A stretch of DNA of 64,000 nucleotides from Strongyloides papillosus (taxonomy: Eukaryota; Nematoda; Chromadorea; Rhabditida; Strongyloididae). Both the position numbers and the translations under genes were made by a program. Of the stretch, positions 23,335 to 33,168 are shown one piece after another. A model generated the notes under the pieces. The model saw only the letters and a list, made by a program, of their open reading frames with translations, did no database searches and had not been told where the DNA came from. Each line of letters starts with the position of its first letter. Position 1 is the first letter of the stretch. The stretch covers positions 248,001 through 312,000 of the forward strand of contig SRSI01000056.1 in NCBI GenBank assembly GCA_005656395.1, given 5' to 3'.

Positions 23335-24846
23335 TTAGTGATTTTTCCATAATTCACATTTATCTTCAGGATTCATTTTACTTTTTAATTCACATTTAAA
23401 AGCATCGGAAAACGGTTTATAATTTGATAAAGCTACATTAGTGCGTATTTCTCCTGGAGAATGAACATCTGTATTTATTCTCTCTTCTAATCTGTCTTTA
23501 CTTAGATACTCACAAAAACTTCTACCATAACTAATAAAAAATAATTGTTCATCAGTGAATTGTTCAAAACGTGGAACTTTTTTTTTCTCCCCATCATAAC
23601 CTTGAACATACTTCATGTAAGCTCTATGGGCAATTTTAAGTCCACCATTATCAGCAATATTTTCATTTAATGTTAGTAAACCATTTATATTTTTATTAGT
23701 TATACTTTCTTTTTGCATCCCATATTGTTTAACCAAACAATCACTTCTTTCTTTGTAATTTTCTATTGACTCTTGACTGATATTAAAATAATTTTTATTA
23801 TCACCTTCAAGTACAAGTTTAAAATTCTTACTATCAAAAGCATGCAAAATTTCATGAGCAATAGTAGATCCAAGGTAACCATAATTAAATGACAATGGAT
23901 AATTTTTACTATACGATGGTTCATTAAGATAATTTGAATTGACAGAAAAATAATTTTCATAAGGATCATACCATGAATCACTATATACATATTGGAGCAT
24001 AAATTCCTTAGGTTGAAAAATTTTCCCTCTACAAGAGTCCAAATTGTCCTTCTCTTTTTTTGATAGTGCTTTTAAATTCTTAATTTTTTCAAGAATATCT
24101 GTAATATGGTCATTATAATCTATTCCTATGTTGTCATAACAACTCTCCATCGATGTTACATTAGACAAATCAAGCTTATCAAAATTTCTTACAAATTCCA
24201 TTTTATCAAGTTTATACTTAAAATTATTCCTTGTTTCTTCATTAAATATATCCTTTTTTTCATCTATAAGTAATCTAAATTCATGTTTAATTAACATGAT
24301 TATATTTTCTACTGTATCATATTCACCATCCTCTTCACTTTTAATTATATTTTTTTTTAAAAATACTGAACTTAAAGCATACCTCCCAAAGTTTAAAATT
24401 TTTAAATTACAATCAAAAATTGTCTTTATAGGTAGTTTTTTGCATTTCTGACGTAATTTATAAAGAGTATTAATTACTTTTGATTCATTATTATATTTTC
24501 CATCAATAAATTCTGAAAACAAATAAATAAAAACAAAAAGAATATTACCATCTTTAAATTTATCGAAGTTTTTTGTGCTGCTATCATAGTGGAAGGATTC
24601 ACTATTTCCTTTTTTCCTCTCCTTAGTTTTAATCCAATTACCACAAGAAAATCTATAAAAATTATCACATGGATCTACTTTAGGATCAACATGTTCGTAG
24701 AGAATTCTAGAAGCAGGATGTTTATTCCAAAATTCAAAATTTAATTTTTTTAGATCATCCCAAGTGTCCTTTAACCAATCAACAAAACCTCCTTGTGATA
24801 CGGAAAAAAGTCCATAAGTATAGAGAATTAAAATAAGAACATTCAT
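23335..24846 (-). CDS. secreted neprilysin-like metallopeptidase (M13), zinc site intact
   Basis: Single-exon gene for 503 residues; zinc endopeptidase family that trims peptides outside the cell. Signal peptide 1-19, then the M13 signature VDPCDNFYRFSCGNW (57-71). The zinc motif is complete: H331-E332-I-L-H335 in IAHEILHAFD, with the third ligand E395 and supporting D399 in NENIADNGG. The C-terminus has the family EIRTN...N segment (466 on, with the substrate-carboxylate Arg) and C-x-L-W near 497-500. It lacks the N-terminal membrane anchor of neprilysin and is about 200 residues shorter, with shortening mostly in the N-terminal half. The NAFY-type substrate strand is altered (ENYF). Probably an active secreted peptidase. 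Paralogs lie at 21299 (dead site), 25152 (broken) and 57997 (broken). Confidence 0.88.
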   Translation of the reverse strand: MNVLILILYTYGLFSVSQGGFVDWLKDTWDDLKKLNFEFWNKHPASRILYEHVDPKVDPCDNFYRFSCGNWIKTKERKKGNSESFHYDSSTKNFDKFKDGNILFVFIYLFSEFIDGKYNNESKVINTLYKLRQKCKKLPIKTIFDCNLKILNFGRYALSSVFLKKNIIKSEEDGEYDTVENIIMLIKHEFRLLIDEKKDIFNEETRNNFKYKLDKMEFVRNFDKLDLSNVTSMESCYDNIGIDYNDHITDILEKIKNLKALSKKEKDNLDSCRGKIFQPKEFMLQYVYSDSWYDPYENYFSVNSNYLNEPSYSKNYPLSFNYGYLGSTIAHEILHAFDSKNFKLVLEGDNKNYFNISQESIENYKERSDCLVKQYGMQKESITNKNINGLLTLNENIADNGGLKIAHRAYMKYVQGYDGEKKKVPRFEQFTDEQLFFISYGRSFCEYLSKDRLEERINTDVHSPGEIRTNVALSNYKPFSDAFKCELKSKMNPEDKCELWKNH

Positions 24847-25151
24847 ATTAAATTTGTTGAATAATTTTGTAATATCTGAATTCTGTGAAATTTCCTACCA
24901 TTATATACAAAAGAATAGACGATAATTCATTCAATGCATAAATTTGACAATCTAATTAAATATATTTTTTTAGCAAAGCAATCTATTGGAATTTTTATAT
25001 AGAAATAAAGATTAGAATTTATAATTTTTATTATAAAATATGAATTTATATTAAAATCATTTTTATTTTCCCATTTTATCATAATATGCTAATTATTATA
25101 AATAACATCATTGTTTAATAAACTATGTCACTTGATTATATTATCTAACAA
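24847..25151 (-). promoter_or_regulatory. upstream region of the intact M13 peptidase gene
   Basis: Holds the shared promoter block (minus-strand TATATAATGG at 24898-24907) and the duplicated flank up to about 25160, where it joins abruptly to the truncated third paralog. No other gene. Confidence 0.55.
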
Positions 25152-25733
25152 TCACATTTTCTTATAAAATGTTTTATTAATTCTTCTGATATTACTGATT
25201 TTTTCTTCCTTCTGAATCAAGATGCTTATAATTATTATTAATATAAATATTATCAAAAGCTTGTAACTTTTCATTTGCAACAGCAAAACCAAGTAACAAC
25301 ATCTAAATGGGCTTAGAAATTTTATACTAAACGATGGTTCCACAAGGGCATCTGAACTATGATGAAATTCATTATAATTACCATGATACATTACATTACT
25401 ATTTACATAATGCTTAAAATATTTATCAGGTTTGAAGACTTTTCTCTACAAGAATGTGTTGTACCATCACTTTTTGTTATTGACTGCTGATGATGTTAAT
25501 AGTTTGGATAATATTTTTAATTGTATTATTATAATTTATACTTGTACTTTCATAACATTCCTTTATTAGTTTTACGTTAATCAAGTCATAGTTATCGAAA
25601 TTTTTAAAAAATGTCATGTTATTAATTTTATGCAAAAGATTATCTCTTGATTCTTTATTAAATAAATCTTTATTTTCATCAATTAATAATATAAATTCTT
25701 CTTTAATTCTTTTAATCATATCATCTAATATAA
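25152..25733 (-). pseudogene. third M13 paralog, truncated (3' part)
   Basis: The minus-strand sequence is closely related to the middle of the 21299-22789 gene. MIKRIKEEFILLID is shared outright, as are ALVEPSFSIKF and the NYND-type box. The zinc-site region is frameshifted, and the C-terminal third is missing: at about 25165 the relic abuts the upstream flank of the neighbouring gene. It is interrupted at 25734 by the 4.5-kb element and resumes at 30237. Not functional. Confidence 0.8.
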
Positions 25734-25920
25734 CCCTGTGCTCAGCGGAAAGCTTCTGCCGATGTCGGCGCCGACGTCCGACATTGCCGCGCTATACATG
25801 AGCGGAAAAACTTTCCGATGTCGGCGCCGACATTGGCAGAAGCTTTCCGACGTCGGCGCCGACATCGGAAAATTTTCCGCTAAGATTGCAAAAAATACTT
25901 AAAAAATTTAGAAAATAAAG

Positions 25921-26089
25921 ACCTCCCACGTGCTCTAAATCTTCACCAATCCTCCTCCTGGACCTCCCACACTCTCACCTGCTACCTACGTCCCCGGGAA
26001 TCTCAAGAATCTAACCTACAACTAGCTGTCTACAGGAGGTCTCGAACTCACCTAGCCTACATGGGAAGATGTCTCATACTCAAGTGCAC
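25921..26089 (-). repeat. SINE-like repeat, GC-richer block
   Basis: On the minus strand the block contains GAGTTCGAGACC, which fits a pol III B-box (GGTTCGANNCC), inside sequence much richer in GC than its surroundings. A diverged copy lies at 61855-61982 and a shorter trace (CATGGGAGGAACATAAGTCA) at 63832-63851. tRNA-derived SINE ancestry is inference; no clear A-box or cloverleaf was found. Confidence 0.4.
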
Positions 26090-26091
26090 TA

Positions 26092-27023
26092 CACTCAAAG
26101 TCAGATTGTCACCTATAGGTGACAATGTCTTAAATTTTTAGGAATCTAAGAGATTGTCACCTACAGGTGACAAAGTCAAAAAAAAAATACTTTGTCACCT
26201 AGAATTTTTACTAGGTTCCAAAAGTTATTCTCTTTAAGATCACAAATTAAAATAAAACTACACATATTTAAGGTAATATTTTTATTTATAAACACAAACA
26301 ATATAATAAATAAACAATTAAAACATACCTATAAACTTTTTCTGCCCTCTTTTCCAATTTCCCATTGTACCAATAAATTCAAATACTAAAAAATATGTAT
26401 ATAAGTTATTAGAATAATAAACTTATCTGATATTTGTGGTTGTTTTTATCCACTAGCACGATCATTAAATCTAAATTAAACTATCAAAATGATAGAAGCC
26501 ACTTACCCATGTAAATGAAAGTATAAATACCTCGAAAGACAATCCCAATGGCCAGTGATATTCCTAAAAACAATGGTTCAGTAGCTTATTATGGATATAT
26601 AAACTTATCTGATAGTTCTGGAAACATTCTGACAGTTGGTACTGCTGTTAAACCTAAATTTGACCATTAGAATAAAAAGCAACACTTACCTAATATTCTA
26701 ATATCATTTCAAAATCTATAAACAAAAATTACTATAAAATTTAACTAATTTAAACTTACTTGGTAATTTGTAAGACATTTTTTTACTGGTAGCATACTTG
26801 AACTCTAGAAATAATACTAATCAACAGTAAAAACTAGACTTGTTCTTTCCAAATTCAATAAAATTAGTAAGATAAAAGTATTTTGAAATACTTCCTTAAT
26901 GTTATTTTTACAATAAACATTGGAATAGAATTTACGTATTGGAAATTCTACTTAGGAGATACTGTCACCTGTAGGTGACAATCTCAACATTGTCACCTAT
27001 AGGTGACATTTTGACTTTGAGTG
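26092..27023. mobile_element. nested 932-bp element with TTGTCACC palindromes
   Basis: The ends CACTCAAAGTCA...TGACTTTGAGTG are inverted repeats of about 37 bases and are flanked by TA on both sides (26090-26091, 27024-27025). Each end carries two copies of a 20-bp palindrome of the type TTGTCACCTATAGGTGACAA (exact at 26106-26125). A second copy is at 61983-62904 in the homologous surroundings, so the insertion predates that duplication. The interior has short minus-strand exon-like blocks (see findings). Confidence 0.65.
26273..26810 (-). pseudogene. multi-exon gene fragment inside the nested element
   Basis: Four to five short blocks bounded by splice-like sites are conserved between this copy and 62200-62690. 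One (near 26514-26570) reads ISLAIGIVFRGIYTFIYM here and IWLTISTVFLRDYGLIYI in the other copy, a possible membrane segment. The preceding block reads TVRMFPELS here and AVGMVPELS there. An in-frame TGA in an upstream block here and inconsistent phases further up suggest decay. Several apparent donors read CAG|ATAAGT instead of GTAAGT in both copies. No family is recognised. Confidence 0.35.
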
Positions 27024-27391
27024 TACGGAAACTTGTTTTCGAAGAACACGAAATTTTCCATATAGTTAATATTATTCTTTACTTTAAAATTAGTTATTAC
27101 TTGCAATTATTAATGCATATTTGCACATATTTCTACCATATATGTACTTTTTTATAGTTTTTTAAAGAATACTATTTGATATATATTGTCTGTGCTTAGA
27201 AGACAAGAAAATCGTTACCAGAAGTTTCCCATCAAGTACCTAGTGTTTCAGAATAACAAAAAATTAGCAAATATTAATGTTTAAGAAATGCAAAAATAAT
27301 TTTTTACAAAAATCTTTTTCAGCAATAAGTAAGTTATTATTTTTTTAAATTTTACATTACAAAAACATTGTCTTATAAACTTTTTTTACTC

Positions 27392-27733
27392 TTAATTATG
27401 TTCGTAACTGTTTAATGGACAAATAAATGATTTTTTCTCTGTTTTGATGCATACTTCTTTAATAAATGATAGTTTCACAAGACGTGCATCAAAAATTTTA
27501 AAATTTTTTCCAATGCTTTCTACTTCAAAATAGTTTTTAAAGAAATTTGTTTGTTTTATTAAGTTTGTAGTCTCAAGATCTCTGTGTACAATGTACTTTT
27601 CAATTGTTCCTGATGTTAAAACTTCTCTAGTAGCAAAAAATACATTGTTAATGCTGTCGATTACCATATATTCAATAATATATGGTGTGAAATGTTTTTG
27701 ATTTTCTTCTTTAACATACAGTCGGTTCCTCAT
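27392..27733 (-). pseudogene. last exon of an unrecognised gene (113 codons)
   Basis: An open minus-strand frame preceded by an acceptor-like TTTCTAACCGCAG, ending in TAA at 27392-27394. It reads like a soluble protein segment, with no signal peptide, membrane segment or known motif. The far C-terminal part (KLSFIKEVC...KSFICPLNS) recurs at 63236-63320 as SKISFIKGIC...KSFICPLNR in a decayed copy. Upstream exons were not found, so it may be a fragment carried by the composite element or an old host gene tail. Confidence 0.4.
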
Positions 27734-27968
27734 ATCTGCGGTTAGAAAATTACCAAAAATTAGAAAGTTATAATGTGAGGGCGTACATTCAATTTTTTTT
27801 TATTTTAACTGTCTTAGAGTACAAGCTCTTTTTACGATTAAATTCCTCATTTATTTTAAATTAAGTAAACTAAAAGAACACTGTTGTCTACAATTGTAGG
27901 AAAAAAATTCTATTTTATCTATAATTATAATTTAAAGATTTTAACACATAAAAAATTAAAAAATATTA

Positions 27969-28046
27969 CAGTTCGCTAGTATCCGTGGTTTCGTTATTCG
28001 CAGTAATCTCTGGAACCAATCTACCGCGAATACGAGGGTCCGACTG
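27969..28046. mobile_element. 78-bp pogo/Tigger-like mini-element
   Basis: The short GC-richer block starts CAGTTCGC and ends GTCCGACTG, flanked by TA on both sides (27967-27968, 28047-28048). The minus-strand sequence CAGTCGGACCCTCGTATTCG followed by GCGG and GGTTCC resembles the terminal repeats of pogo/Tigger elements. It may be a fused pair of ends without interior. Confidence 0.5.
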
Positions 28047-28339
28047 TATATGTAACTGTCTTGGTCAACTACATCTTTTTCAAGATTTCTTATCATCTTG
28101 TTTATCATTTTTTTGAGATAAACTAAACAAGTAATTGATGTTTTCAAGAACACATATTTTATCCCTAAAAATACAAAGCTGTTTAACTAAAATGAAGGTC
28201 AATTTTCAAACAATGATATTTTTCTTATACGTCCACGTATCGCTACAAGATATATACTACCTTGTAGAGCAAATCAAGAACTATTAATATCATTTTTTTT
28301 TCATGTTGTCGACAACTAATTTAAAGTTGTTATCACCTT

Positions 28340-29310
28340 AAAAAGAAGTTGCGTCAAAAATGAATTTTCGACCAATTTATCGTACGAGTTCAAACTTAAC
28401 TAAACAACAGCTAAAACTTCAAGGAAATTAATAAAGCATTTGGTTAAGGATCCACTAACAACTGAAATATACAAAGTTGGTTCTAGAAATTTCGTGATAA
28501 CGACATAAGTCTTCAATGAAAAAAGGGTTCTGGTAGAGTAAGTGTTCTTGAGAACGAAAAATTAAAAAGAATGGTGAAGTGTAACCCAAGAACAATTGTT
28601 TGAGAGCTTTCGAGGTAATTAGGTGTCAGTGTTGAAATTGTATCTTATTATTTAAGAGCTATAAATAAGAAGAAAAAAAATAGATTTTTACATATTCCAT
28701 AGTTAACTCTCGACCGTTATTCAAAGACAATGAGAATTTGTTCTTCTTAGATTCTTTGGAACAGGAATGATCCATTTTTGAATAGAATTAGAACGTGCAG
28801 TGGAAAATGGATCATGTTTGACAACCGTTAAAGATCACCACAGTGGACAGGCAAAAATGAGGGTCTTAAAAATTTCCTAAAACTCGAAAATTCAAATAAG
28901 AAAGTATTTTTAACTATTTGATGAAATTATGATAGAATCGTCCATCACAACTTTTTCGATCCTGGTAAAACTATAACCACAAACCGATACTGTAAACAAC
29001 TAGAAGAAATGCACCAGAAATTGTCTGTTCTAAAGTCTGCTTTGGTCAACAGAAGATGCTCAATATCCCTGCATAATAATGCTAGACCTCACGTTTCACA
29101 AGCCACAGTTCAGGAGTTTAACAAATTAGAATATGAAACTCTACCACATCTTTCTTATTCACTAGACCTGTCTCCAATGGATTATCATTTGTTCAAATAA
29201 ATGGAGAGTTATTTTCGGAGAAATTATTTTCCAAATCTGGTGACCTGAAATCTAACGTATTAGAGTTTTGGTTTCCAGAGATCGGAATTTCTTTTAAAAT
29301 GGTATAAATA
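28340..29310 (+). pseudogene. mariner-type transposase relic
   Basis: Plus-strand translation, with several stops and frame changes, shows mariner transposase landmarks. These are SGRVSVLENEKLK, a NPRTIV and LGVSVEIV helix-turn-helix segment, and NNARPHVSQATVQ followed by LPHLSYSLDLSPMDYHLFK, the C-terminal catalytic block with the final Asp. The order and spacing fit one 340-residue transposase. The terminal repeats could not be placed. It lies inside the 4.5-kb composite element and is dead. Confidence 0.8.
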
Positions 29311-30150
29311 AACTTGTATTACTTTGGCAACAATATTTTGACTCTAACAATACCTACTTAAAATAAAAATAATAATTTTTGACTAAGTTATACCTTTTTG
29401 GAATTGACTATTAAAAAGCGACATTTTTAGTTAAACAGGCTAATACTTAAGAGCTAGTACAATAATTGAGAAAAGAAAATAAGTAAAAATTTTTATAAAT
29501 ATAAATACATACTTTTCTAGATTTCTTTCCTGAGGAATTCATTTGATTAATGCAAGAACGTACGATAAGACAAAAAGAAATAGAAATGTGGCACTTTATG
29601 ACATGAAAAAAAAACCCACATTTTTTTCGAAAGAATATTTCGATAAAAAAATTAATTGTTATTGTTTGAGTAAAACGTGCTTGCCACGTTAGCTGTAAAT
29701 GTGTCATTAAGAATAGGAGTATATAATGTATAAGATCTTATGTCATCATGAGGATATTTTTTAACTTGTACTAACATTTATAATTTTATGCTTAGGTGTT
29801 AAGTTGTTTACTAACGTACTAATATTAGATAAACCTCCACGAGAAGTAGGAGATAAGTTAATGTCTGTATTATTATTATTATTGTTATTATTGTAATTAA
29901 GGTTTTTGGTGTAAAATAAATTTGTAATTTAAATAACCAGGGATCACGAGGACCAATTAGACAGTTATTTTTCTAAGTATTGTGCTTTTAATTGTCTAAT
30001 TAATTTCAATAAAATTGTTGTTTATATTTTTTAAATCAATTTTTTCTTTAAAATAGAAAATAATGATTTTTAAAAATTTTTAATTTATAAGTTTGTAGTA
30101 TAATAAAAATCTTTAGCTAAAAAATCCTTTATAGTTATTAATTGGTTGAT
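29311..30150. other. AT-rich right part of the composite element
   Basis: No supported gene. A short ATT/TTA microsatellite lies at about 29865-29895. Confidence 0.5.
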
Positions 30151-30236
30151 TTTCAAAGTTTTTACCGACGTCGGCAGGCTTTCCGATGTCGGAAGGCGGC
30201 GCCGACATCGGAATTCATTTTCCGCTGTGCACTGGG

Positions 30237-30345
30237 AATCATTGCGTTCTTCACGTTTTTTTCTTTTCTATTTTAAAAATGCTGTAGATATAACATATTT
30301 TTTAAATTCTAAAGCTACTCTTTTACATTCCATTTCTTCTTAATT
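30237..30345 (-). pseudogene. third M13 paralog, continuation beyond the insertion
   Basis: AATCATTGCGTTCTTCAC and the following 90 bases match the 21299-22789 gene at about 22285-22370 (the segment before MIKRIKEEF, reading V-x-EF-x-x-Y-x-x-STxF). This confirms that the 4.5-kb element split one gene. The relic stops at about 30345, where the next repeat begins; the N-terminal coding part is gone. Confidence 0.7.
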
Positions 30346-30352
30346 GTAACTA

Positions 30353-30880
30353 GACACGGGATTTGACCCGGGTCGACCCCTGACTAATTTTTAAGGGTCG
30401 ATGCAAAATTACAAAAATTTTAGGGTCGTTTTTATACTATTTACTGACAACTTTGTAAAATTCATCTGTTAGTAAGAATAATAATTATCTTTACCATATT
30501 AGAAATGTTAGTTCTGAAGTTAATATTGGCCTTTTTTGGTGTTCAGTAAAGTTATCAGCACCTAATTTACATAGTCCTTTATTAAAAATTTAGAATAATA
30601 AAGTCAACTAACATCATATCTGAGAGTTCAACACTATTATATATATTAGAAATTGTCGGCGAACTTTTTTAACTACAAAGAATTTGAACAATTTATTAGT
30701 TTTAAGAGATCATTTATAATTCATATATTGTAATATTTTTAATTATAGAAAATTTTCTCTAATTATAATAAAATTATGTTTTTTATAGGAGAATATGTTA
30801 CTAGTTTAACGGGTCGTTTTTAAAAAGTGACCCTAAATCGACCGATCCCAGGTCGAAAAATTTATCGACCCGCCCATGTA
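30353..30880. mobile_element. GGGTCGACCC-type inverted-repeat mini-element
   Basis: About 530 bases with GC-rich ends in AT-rich surroundings. The left end (ACACGGGATTTGACCCGGGT, then CGACCC) and the complement of the right end (ACATGGGCGGGTCGATAAAT) share ACAYGGG and repeated GGTCGA/TCGACC boxes. The interior is non-coding. A hAT-like origin is possible but no 8-bp duplication is clear. Confidence 0.5.
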
Positions 30881-30885
30881 TAGTA

Positions 30886-32014
30886 AAAGCAAAAAATAAT
30901 AAAAAATTTTCTAAATATGTTCAAATTTTACAAAAAGAAACTAAAGATTTAAATAAAAAACATTCAAAACTCAAAAACTATTCTTTGTTCATTTTTTAAT
31001 GTAAATGTTTAAAAAGACGTTTTTTTGATTATGTTAACAATATAACCGTACTGATTTTTTACTATATCATTTTTTCTCATTTTTTGCATGTAAAGCAAAT
31101 AATCGATCGCTGAGTAAAAACATAGAAAAATAATATCGGTAAGTATTTTATTATTTTTGATTACTTTAAATTGATTAATTGTAAAATTTTATAAGATGTT
31201 GCTATACCCAAAATTATGTTTATCTTTAAATGCTCATGTTTGGTTATAATGAAGGAAAAAATTAAATTATTATTAGTATCTTATAATTACAGTAAAATTA
31301 ATCACAATTTTGATAATTGTTTATGCACAAAATAGCATTTTTTTAAACGTATAATGTCGAACAGAATGTACATCTTAATTTTGAACAATACAATTGTTGT
31401 TGTATAAAATCTGATAATATTTATGATAAACTTTGCAAAGATTTAAGTAATATTAATTAAATATAAAAACTCTTCAAAGCCGTACTCTGATTGGTTTAAA
31501 AATCAACTATTAATATTAATAAGAAGAAATGGCATAAAGATTACATATGAACAATTTTAAAAATAAAAACTCACCGAATGGATATCATTTATATTTCATT
31601 TTATTATTTAAATCACTTTTATATACCAAATGTTATTCATCACACATTCTTAAATAAATCTTGTATGTTATAATTTATTATCTTCCTTATATTAAGTATT
31701 ATGGTAAAGTAACCATAAGCATTGTTTTAATAAACATTTTCTTATATATCGTAATTGATTTTTCGTCCTTTTTTTGATGTATGTTGGCATCAGACAAAAT
31801 TTAAAAATTTACTCATCTGCTATATATTTGATTCTATGGTGTTAAAATTTTTTCAATCCATAGAAAAATTAATATTGGTATATAATTGAAATTATATTTA
31901 ATGTTTTTTGGTTCTTAATAATATAAGCTTAAATATTTATTTTTAATATTTTTGTATGAAAAAATTAGTATTTAAAAGAATTTTACTTCTATAATACCAA
32001 AATATTTTAAAATA
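30886..32014. other. AT-rich intergenic, upstream of a small secreted-protein gene
   Basis: No gene, RNA or repeat with clear boundaries was recognised. Confidence 0.5.
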
Positions 32015-32504
32015 ATGTTCTTAAAAATATTCACAGCATTTATAGTTTTATCGATATCTAAAATAACAATACCTAAAACTTATTATAATGTACATTCTGA
32101 CAGATTATTCAATGTTCGTGTTAGTGGCACTTCTAAGTGGGATAATCCAAAAGTTAAGGATGCTAGTGTAACACTATGTGGAGGACAGGATCTTACAGTT
32201 TGTGCTAGTAAAAATTTAAACAATAATACAGATTTCCTTGTTGCTGTGTTTAAATCGTCTAGTATTAGTTTAGGTATATAAATATATAAGAAAACAATTG
32301 ATTTTTTTAGAGAGTTTTCTTGTTCAATTTAAATATGATTTGAATGGTCAAAAACATTATTTAACAGTGAAGATTCCAGATGCTTGTAAAAATATTCCAA
32401 TACATACTAAACTCGATTATACCATATACTTAAACACCACAGATTTTATGTGTAATCTTAATGATGTTTATATAGATAGTTTAGCAAAAAATTTTCAGGA
32501 ATAA
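32015..32504 (+). CDS. small secreted protein, divergent transthyretin-like, two exons
   Basis: Exon 1 is 32015-32273 and exon 2 32311-32504, joined in phase 1 over a 37-base GT...TTTTTTTAG intron, giving about 150 residues. A signal peptide covers residues 1-20. The first half shows NVRVSGTSKW...VKDASVTLCGG, which resembles the V-x-V-x-G...V-x-L start of nematode transthyretin-like domains. The second half (CKNIPIHTKLDYTIYLN) has Cys residues that could pair with the first half. The typical D-x-x-G-x-F and H-x-C boxes are not evident, so the family is uncertain. Both exons are open and correctly phased. Confidence 0.6.
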
Positions 32505-32698
32505 TTTTTTTTTATAAAAAAAATTGTAATTATAAATAACTGCAATTTTCTTATTTTCTATAGAATTATAGTTTTTCAATTTGTAAGATTATAGTAATAA
32601 ATTAGTTTAGATTCATTGATTATTTTTAATTATTAATAATCTAATAATTTCATTTTGATTAATTTAATTAAAAAAATGATTTTATAAAGAGTAATAAA

Positions 32699-33168
32699 AG
32701 AAAATATTTTATAGGAATATTATTTGGCGTTCCCTTATGCAACGCAATTCTAAAAGAGTTTTCTAACTCTCTAAACAAATAGTCTTTTCAAATCAAAATC
32801 TTTATTACACAAACTTATCACAATAAAATAATTTTTACCAAAAGAACGATTTTATAAAAGTGGCCATCTTCGGATACTTATTACAAAATTACAAACTTTC
32901 TACTTACTTATAACTATCACTCAATCTCTGTAACAAGTTCTGAGGTCTTCTTCGACCTTTTTTTAATATTCTTTAGCGGACTATAAACAATTCTAGTTAA
33001 CTATAAAAAAAATGATGAGATAAAAACACATTGTTTTGAAATTTGATTATAATAATACTAAATGTTATGAGAAAACCGTAGTTAGACAAATAACGAAATG
33101 GTGGTAAACGTCACTTTTAACACCCTAAGAAAAAGTTCTCGAAGTTTCTTAAACACTATATTTTTACA
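32699..33168 (-). repeat. solo LTR related to the recent gypsy derivative
   Basis: About 470 bases that align throughout with the 502-bp LTR at 14568-15069. They share the AGAAAATAT start, AAAAGTGGCCA, CTACTTACTTATAACTA and GTTCTCGAA boxes, and the TATATTTTTAC end. Overall they are clearly diverged. No internal element sequence adjoins it, so it is best read as a solo LTR left by recombination. A possible ATAA duplication flanks it but is imperfectly placed. Confidence 0.65.

Larger units (their letters stand above)
25734..30236. mobile_element. 4.5-kb CCCAGYGC-end composite element with 22-bp palindromes
   Basis: The left end CCCTGTGCTCAGCGGAAAG and the complement of the right end (CCCAGTGCACAGCGGAAAA) are inverted repeats, flanked by AA at 25732-25733 and 30237-30238. 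Just inside are GC-rich perfect or near-perfect 22-bp palindromes built on CCGATGTCGGC and its complement, three at the left (about 25759-25870) and one with an insertion at the right (30183-30211). The M13 relic on both sides shows where it inserted. The interior holds a tRNA-like repeat, a nested 932-bp element, gene fragments, a pogo-type mini-element and a mariner relic. About 1.8 kb of the interior recurs at 61855-63400. No transposase for the outer ends is recognised. Confidence 0.7.

Noticed and set aside
26092..26190. Repeated TTGTCACC palindromes as a CRISPR array
   Set aside because: Only two copies per end, no regular spacers, eukaryotic context, and they sit symmetrically at the ends of an inverted-repeat element.
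27956..28153. 65-codon minus-strand frame
   Set aside because: Mostly the translation of the 78-bp pogo-like mini-element.
29447..29707. 86-codon minus-strand frame in the composite element
   Set aside because: No motif, no homology inside the window, and low-complexity flanks; not supported as a gene.
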